The translations under genes were made by a program, and so were the position numbers. Source: Flavobacterium subsaxonicum WB 4.1-42 = DSM 21790 (lineage in GTDB: Bacteria; Bacteroidota; Bacteroidia; Flavobacteriales; Flavobacteriaceae). From it: a DNA stretch of 64,000 bases. Location of the stretch: assembly GCF_000422725.1 (NCBI RefSeq), contig NZ_AUGP01000028.1, positions 62,001 to 126,000 of the forward strand, read 5' to 3'. Shown here piece by piece: positions 59,592-64,000 of the stretch (position 1 is the first letter of the stretch; each line of letters begins with the position of its first letter). The notes below the pieces were generated by a model that was not told where the DNA came from, searched no databases, and saw nothing but the letters and a program-made list of their open reading frames with translations.

Positions 59592-60309
59592 CACTATAGA
59601 ACAAGATTTTAAACAAAAGCTGGAGCAGCGCACCATACAGCCCACAGAAATGGCTTGGGACAGGCTGGATGCCATGCTTACGGTTGCCGAAAAGAAAAAT
59701 AAACCCAGCCGCAGCTGGATGTATATGGCGGCAAGTTTTTTGGCCATGTTGCTGGTGGGGGCGCTTTACTTAAACCAGCAAAAAGAAAATCCTGTTAATG
59801 GTGTAAACAATAATACTAATAGCGTAGTAATTACTACAAATGCTGATAAGCCATCTGAAACAGAGATCGGCGCAACTGCATCTCCACAAATTACTACAGG
59901 AACAGAAGAAGTTGTTGCATCGGTAAACACGCCAACACAGGCTAAGCCGCGAGTAACAAGAAACGGTTCGGTTAAAAGTGCTGCTACTGCTAAAAATATA
60001 AACAATACTCCTAACGTATTAATTAGTAACGAGGCTGTAGCGGTTAACAATCAGCAGGTAACTACAAATCCGGAAGTAGCCCAACCTGCAAAAATTAAAG
60101 TAGATGCCAACGAGCTATTGGCATCGGTTAATAACCCAAAGCTTAACAGTCCGCAACTTAAACAGTCAGGTGTTAAGGTCAACGCCAATTCGCTGCTGTC
60201 ATCGGTAGAAGGAGAACTTAACGACAGCTTTAAGACCAAAGCCTTTCAGGGTATTATTAAAAACCTGGACGAGGTAAAAACGGCCGTGGTAAACAGAAAT
60301 CGCCAATAA
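59572..60309 (+). CDS. Probable membrane anti-sigma factor
   Basis: 245 residues. Cytoplasmic N-terminus (about 1-43) with a helical DFKQKLEQRTIQPTEMAWDR, one transmembrane helix (MYMAASFLAMLLVGALYL, about 45-62), and a Thr/Asn/Val-rich, disordered-looking periplasmic part (63-215) ending in a repeat NELLASVNNP / NSLLSSVEG and a short helix. Anti-sigma assignment rests on topology and the 20-base overlap with the sigma gene, not on a recognised domain. Confidence 0.72.
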   Translation: MKMEPNNTIEQDFKQKLEQRTIQPTEMAWDRLDAMLTVAEKKNKPSRSWMYMAASFLAMLLVGALYLNQQKENPVNGVNNNTNSVVITTNADKPSETEIGATASPQITTGTEEVVASVNTPTQAKPRVTRNGSVKSAATAKNINNTPNVLISNEAVAVNNQQVTTNPEVAQPAKIKVDANELLASVNNPKLNSPQLKQSGVKVNANSLLSSVEGELNDSFKTKAFQGIIKNLDEVKTAVVNRNRQ

Positions 60310-60343
60310 CAATCATCAATAACAAAAATTTAATTTAAACAAC

Positions 60344-61360
60344 ATGAAAACTATTACTTTTTATGTAGTGGCACTGCTATGCCTTGCCGCTACCAAACTT
60401 AGCGCACAAAGCTTTGAAGACAGGGCCGAAATGATTGCCAACAGCATTGAGCAAATTACAAAACAGGAAAAAGATTCGCTTAAAATAGAAGTAGAAGCGG
60501 TTAACGATCGCTTAGACAATAAAGAAATATCGAACACCGAAGCGGATAACCTAAAAAAACAGCTTGCCGAAAAACGTGCTAAAAATATTGAAGACCGCGT
60601 TGCCGTAGAGCAGCAAAAACTGGCCGACCTTGTTAAAGATAAGGTAGATGGTAAAATTTTAGAGGAGAATAAAACCTTTAAGTTTAACTGGAAAAAAGAT
60701 ACCACCAAAACCAAAGAGGTAGATTATAGGAGAACAACATCGCAACTGGTATTTGCCTTTGGTGTTAACCGCCTGATTAACGATGGCGAGGCCGATGAGA
60801 ATTTTAAATGGCGATCTGATTTTTATGAGTGGGGCCTTAGCTGGAACACCAGGATGCTTAAAGAAAACAACCTGCTGCACATTAAATACGGTTTGTCTTT
60901 ACAGTACAACAACCTGCGCCCTGATAACAACAGGATATTTGTAAAAGAGGGCAGTAAAACGGTATTGGCCGACTCTGGAATTGACCTTGATGTAGCACGC
61001 CTTAGATATGTAAACCTTGTAGTGCCGGTATTTTTAGAATTAGACTTTACCAAAAAACGCACTACTGATGACAGAACTTATTTTCCGTCGCATAAAAGCG
61101 TGCGTGTAGGCCTTGGTGGCTATGCCGGGGTTAATGTTAAAGAAAAACAAATAATAAAATACGAGAACGAAAACGGCAACAACGTTAAAAATAAAACCAA
61201 AGGAGATTATAACGTAAACGACTTTGTGTACGGTGTTAGCGCCTACATAGGCTACAGGTCTACAAGCTTATATGCTAAATACGATTTGCAGCCGGTTTTT
61301 TCTAATAACGAAATAGACCAGAATAATTTATCGCTTGGCATACGTTTTGATTTCAATTAA
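60344..61360 (+). CDS. Outer-membrane beta-barrel protein downstream of the sigma operon
   Basis: 338 residues. Signal peptide (about 1-21, KLSAQ), a long charged coiled-coil (about 22-110, e.g. EADNLKKQLAEKRAKNIEDR), then a beta-barrel: alternating strands such as LVFAFGVNRLIND, LLHIKYGLSLQYNNL, VRVGLGGYAGVNVKEKQ and the final LSLGIRFDFN with a C-terminal aromatic residue. It lies 34 bases after the anti-sigma gene and probably belongs to the same operon; it could be the sensor or target of the sigma factor. Confidence 0.8.
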   Translation: MKTITFYVVALLCLAATKLSAQSFEDRAEMIANSIEQITKQEKDSLKIEVEAVNDRLDNKEISNTEADNLKKQLAEKRAKNIEDRVAVEQQKLADLVKDKVDGKILEENKTFKFNWKKDTTKTKEVDYRRTTSQLVFAFGVNRLINDGEADENFKWRSDFYEWGLSWNTRMLKENNLLHIKYGLSLQYNNLRPDNNRIFVKEGSKTVLADSGIDLDVARLRYVNLVVPVFLELDFTKKRTTDDRTYFPSHKSVRVGLGGYAGVNVKEKQIIKYENENGNNVKNKTKGDYNVNDFVYGVSAYIGYRSTSLYAKYDLQPVFSNNEIDQNNLSLGIRFDFN

Positions 61361-61390
61361 TAATTAAGGGTTAGTTTTGTACTTTTGAAG

Positions 61391-61426
61391 AAAGGTGCTC
61401 CGTGGGTTATGGAGCACCTTTTTTTG
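61391..61426 (+). terminator. Rho-independent terminator of the sigma operon
   Basis: Stem AAAGGTGCTCC / GGAGCACCTTT with a nine-base loop, then T5 and T4 tracts. Confidence 0.85.
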
Positions 61427-61589
61427 TTTTTATAAATTGGCGGTGGCAGTTTTGCTGATGTTTTAATAGTAAAGAATTTACACTATCGTAAAATATTGAG
61501 GTTGCAATATATCTTTTGCTTTAAGATAAAGTTAAGGCCATTAAAGGCTGTAATAGTTTTCGTAAATTTATACCAAACAAAACTACAAA

Positions 61590-62495
61590 ATGCCCCACGA
61601 TCACGCACACAGCCATGGCCACGACCACGCTCATAACATATCGGCCAAGAATATAAAGGTTGCTTTTTTTTTAAACCTTGGGTTTACCATACTCGAAGTT
61701 GTGGGTGGTTTTTATGTAAACAGTGTATCGATACTTTCAGACGCACTGCACGATCTGGGCGACAGCCTCTCACTGGGCATTTCGTGGTACCTGCACAACC
61801 ATTCTAAAAAAGGTGCCGATAACAAGTTTACCTTCGGCTACAGCCGATTCTCTCTGTTAGGTGCGCTGATCAACAGCGTTATCTTAATTACGGGGTCTTG
61901 TTTTGTGGTGTACGAGGCTGTTAAAAGGCTTATGCACCCCGAACATGCCGATGCTAAGGGTATGCTTGTATTTGCCATTGTAGGTATACTGGTAAACGGC
62001 TATGCGGCTTTCAGGCTAAGTAGTGGCACGTCTATGAACGAAAAAGTGGTATCCTGGCATTTAATAGAAGATGTACTGGGCTGGGCGGCCGTACTAATAG
62101 CATCTATTGTTATGATGTATTTTGATGCCCCGTGGCTGGACCCGGCGCTATCGTTAGGTATAACCCTGTTTATTTTGTACAACGTGATTGGCAGGCTAAA
62201 AGAAACAATGGTTATACTGCTACAAGGTACTCCTGCCGACATTGATGCCGATGAGATAAGGAATAAGATACTACAACTGGACCATGTAACGTCTATGCAC
62301 CATGTAAACATCTGGTCGTTAGAGGGCGAACACCATGTTTACACCGCCCACGTAAAAACACAAGGCATAAATACCTTTTTAGAAGTTATAGCAGTAAAGC
62401 GTGCCGTAAAAGATATTTTAAAACAATATCCGTTTACGCATTATACTATTGAAATAGAACTGGAAGGCGAGAGCTGCGAGCATTTAAAGGAATAG
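61590..62495 (+). CDS. Cation diffusion facilitator (Zn/Co/Cd efflux)
   Basis: 301 residues. The N-terminus is His-rich (MPHDHAHSHGHDHAH), followed by six transmembrane helices. The transport-site motifs are DALHDLGDSLSLG (about 51-63) and HLIEDVLGWAAV (about 157-168). The C-terminal cytoplasmic domain (about 205-301, TSMHHVNIWSLEGEHHVY) dimerises and binds metal. Exports Zn or related ions out of the cytoplasm against protons; the exact metal is not decided. Confidence 0.92.
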   Translation: MPHDHAHSHGHDHAHNISAKNIKVAFFLNLGFTILEVVGGFYVNSVSILSDALHDLGDSLSLGISWYLHNHSKKGADNKFTFGYSRFSLLGALINSVILITGSCFVVYEAVKRLMHPEHADAKGMLVFAIVGILVNGYAAFRLSSGTSMNEKVVSWHLIEDVLGWAAVLIASIVMMYFDAPWLDPALSLGITLFILYNVIGRLKETMVILLQGTPADIDADEIRNKILQLDHVTSMHHVNIWSLEGEHHVYTAHVKTQGINTFLEVIAVKRAVKDILKQYPFTHYTIEIELEGESCEHLKE

Positions 62496-62503
62496 TGCCG
62501 GCA

Positions 62504-62812
62504 CTAATTATTTTTTTGATATACAACAATTCCAACCCTGTTTATGTGATCTAACAAATCCAGATGCGAAATGTGGTTAAGTAACGAAATGTCGAACGTA
62601 TAGGGCAGCATAAGATCGTCTAAAGCCCAGCTTAATTTATTCAGTAAATTAGAGGTTAGCGCTTCGCCTTTAAATGTGAGGTCAATGTCAGATGCCGGTT
62701 TAAAATTTCCCTTAGCCCTGGAACCGTATAAGATGGCTGTTTCTATTTCGGCAAATTTTTTAAATTCGCCAATTATCTTATTAACTGTATTTTCATCAAG
62801 CCCGTACATCAT
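62504..62812 (-). CDS. MNT-type nucleotidyltransferase (antitoxin of HEPN/MNT pair)
   Basis: 102 residues. Minimal nucleotidyltransferase fold with Gly30-Ser31 (LYGSRAKGNF) and Asp42-x-Asp44 (ASDIDLTFK). In HEPN/MNT modules this enzyme neutralises the HEPN RNase, in studied cases by adding AMP to it. It overlaps the HEPN gene by four bases and follows it. Confidence 0.87.
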   Translation of the reverse strand: MMYGLDENTVNKIIGEFKKFAEIETAILYGSRAKGNFKPASDIDLTFKGEALTSNLLNKLSWALDDLMLPYTFDISLLNHISHLDLLDHINRVGIVVYQKNN

Positions 62813-63273
62813 AGCTCAATAGAAAAAATGTCCTGTTGTTCCCTGCTTCTGTAGTGTTCCATTTTGCTTTGGAAAGCTGTAAATAATTTAAAGTAATCAT
62901 TTACAATTTTCGTAAAAATATCTTCGGCAGTAGCCTCGTTATAAGTGTGGGTAGTAAGGTTACGGCTCTTTATCATATCCATCCAGGTTTCGCCATTATC
63001 AATTAAGCCCATTTTAAAAGCTTCGCGGGTAGCATCGCGCGATCCGCCAATGTCAGTTGAACCCTGGTATTCAATGTAGTCTTTCATAACTTTCCAGGCA
63101 AGCTCATGCGTATATTCAAAACGCTGTATTAGTCCTTCCTTCTCCAGATCAGATAAGGCATCGCTAAAATTATCAGCTTCAGGATCAAGCGTATCTACAG
63201 TTTCTTTTAATTTAGCAAATGCCTTATTAAAATTTGTAAATCGCTGCTCCCACCGTATATCTGTATTACCCAT
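62809..63273 (-). CDS. HEPN-type toxin (HI0074-like nucleotidyltransferase partner)
   Basis: 154 residues, all helical. Typical segments: RFTNFNKAFAKLKETVDTLD, LIQRFEYTHELAWKVMKDYI, and the RNase motif Arg104-x4-His109 in KSRNLTTHTYNE. It was formerly called the substrate-binding subunit of the nucleotidyltransferase; in this family it acts as RNase toxin. The gene precedes and overlaps the MNT gene. Confidence 0.88.
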   Translation of the reverse strand: MGNTDIRWEQRFTNFNKAFAKLKETVDTLDPEADNFSDALSDLEKEGLIQRFEYTHELAWKVMKDYIEYQGSTDIGGSRDATREAFKMGLIDNGETWMDMIKSRNLTTHTYNEATAEDIFTKIVNDYFKLFTAFQSKMEHYRSREQQDIFSIEL

Positions 63274-63330
63274 GCCTTTAGTTTATAGTACAAATTTATG
63301 TTTTTCTTTTTATACATCGTTGTTTTTGTA

Positions 63331-63416
63331 CCACAGAGATGCATAGAAGGAGCTCAGAAAAGTGTCCTCAAATAAAACTCCGTGAATCTCCGGGCTTCCT
63401 CTGCGTATCTCTGTGG
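63331..63416. repeat. Gene-less copy of the GxxExxY-element arms (MITE-like)
   Basis: Inverted ends CCACAGAGATGCATAGAAGG and, read on the other strand, CCACAGAGATACGCAGAGGA enclose about 45 bases. The right end continues GGAGATTCACGGAG and so matches the arm at 25415-25454 over about 38 bases with few changes. No gene inside. Confidence 0.7.
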
Positions 63417-63507
63417 AATAGCTCCAACAGTAACAATTCTCAAAACAATAACAACTGTTTAAGAGCCTTAACCATTGTAATTTGCTACATTTAAGTAAAT
63501 TATTGGT

Positions 63508-64000
63508 ATGAAAATTCTTGTAACAGGCACAACAGGCTATATAGGCAAGCGGCTAATTCCGTTTTTAATAGAGGCGGGGCACGAACTGGTATGCTGCGTT
63601 AGGGATGCCGGCCGCGCACCCGAACGTTTTAAGGAAGAGCCCAAGATAACCTTTATAGAGGTAGACTTTCTTAAATACGACTCCTCTATAACTATTCCAA
63701 AAGATATAGAATGTGCCTACTACCTGATGCATTCTATGTCTTCTGCCGGCGATTTTGGTAAGATGGAACTGGAATGTGCCGAGAATTTTAAAAAATACGT
63801 AGCCGGCACTAACCTAAAGCAGGTTATTTACCTAAGCGGAATTGTAAACGAGGCCGAACTCTCTAAGCACCTTAATTCGCGCAAGCAGGTAGAAGAAGCC
63901 TTGCAGTCTGACCAATATGCCAATACAACCTTTAGGGCAGGCATTATTGTGGGCAGTGGTAGTGCATCATTCGAAATTATCCGCGATTTGGTAGAGAAAC
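63508..64000 (+). CDS. NAD(P)-binding SDR/epimerase-like protein (3' end outside window)
   Basis: 164 residues visible, no stop before the window edge. The Rossmann motif GTTGYIGKRLIPFL (about 7-20) fits extended or atypical SDR proteins of the NAD(P)H-binding/DUF2867 type, followed by FIEVDFLKYD, YYLMHSMSS and VIYLSGIVNE with HLNSRKQVEEAL and FRAGIIVGSGSASFEII. The full function cannot be judged without the C-terminal part. The ATG at 63508 gives the motif in the standard place. Confidence 0.85.
   Translation, partial: MKILVTGTTGYIGKRLIPFLIEAGHELVCCVRDAGRAPERFKEEPKITFIEVDFLKYDSSITIPKDIECAYYLMHSMSSAGDFGKMELECAENFKKYVAGTNLKQVIYLSGIVNEAELSKHLNSRKQVEEALQSDQYANTTFRAGIIVGSGSASFEIIRDLVEK

Overview
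The window reads as chromosome of a flavobacterium (Bacteroidota, family Flavobacteriaceae, Flavobacterium-like). Pointers are the many proteins typical of that group (MurF-like/alanine racemase fusion, type IX secretion plug protein and three proteins with a type A C-terminal sorting signal, DUF6702, MiaE, GxxExxY), starts with few Shine-Dalgarno sites, promoters fitting the Bacteroidota -7 element TAnnTTTG, and numerous palindromic intergenic repeats. No rRNA, phage, transposase, integrase or CRISPR array was seen. All similarity statements are from reading the protein sequences; no search was run.

Layout. 1-5.0 kb: end of an unknown gene, a minus-strand operon (acidic repeat protein, rsmI, lipoprotein), thymidine kinase and a small hypothetical protein. 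5.1-8.7 kb: a PIN toxin-antitoxin pair, the MurF-like/alanine racemase fusion and mscL. 8.9-17.1 kb: asd, two hypotheticals, a YiiX-type hydrolase, a DUF4878 lipoprotein, purT, a YefM/YoeB pair with a recognisable TGTACA operator, an aspartate-type aminotransferase, a fatty acid desaturase and rsmG. 17.1-26.7 kb: a DUF559 nuclease gene boxed between inverted repeats, pruA, apaG, the type IX plug protein, an M16 peptidase, a methyltransferase and map, with a GxxExxY nuclease gene, also boxed between inverted repeats, lying between the last two. 27.0-33.6 kb: gpmI, two convergent L,D-transpeptidases, a GNAT acetyltransferase, tRNA-Gly(TCC), a hypothetical protein and pepE.

33.7-39.7 kb holds the most distinctive gene group: eight tandem, mostly overlapping genes for exported proteins with a carboxypeptidase-like regulatory domain, evidently produced by serial duplication. 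A repeat-rich 0.7 kb follows. 40.4-49.5 kb: hutG-like and hutF (last steps of histidine breakdown), miaE, DUF6702, an M1 aminopeptidase, a type IX cargo protein, a RelB/ParE-like pair, tatA, a PAP2 phosphatase and an O-methyltransferase. 49.8-55.0 kb: two tandem lysyl-endopeptidase-like secreted proteases and a lipoprotein. 55.1-64.0 kb: rlmN, a polyprenyl synthase, an aspartic protease-PDZ protein, an ECF sigma/anti-sigma/outer-membrane protein operon, a cation efflux transporter, a HEPN/MNT toxin-antitoxin pair and the start of an SDR gene.

The observation I rate highest is that two different small PD-(D/E)XK-type nuclease genes (DUF559 and GxxExxY) each sit exactly between long, nearly perfect inverted repeats of different families, and that gene-less copies of both families occur elsewhere in the window. 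In the DUF559 case the two arms differ at four bases that keep the same hairpin paired. This suggests mobile palindromic elements served by their own nuclease. The eight-gene array and a candidate structured RNA near 31.2 kb come next.
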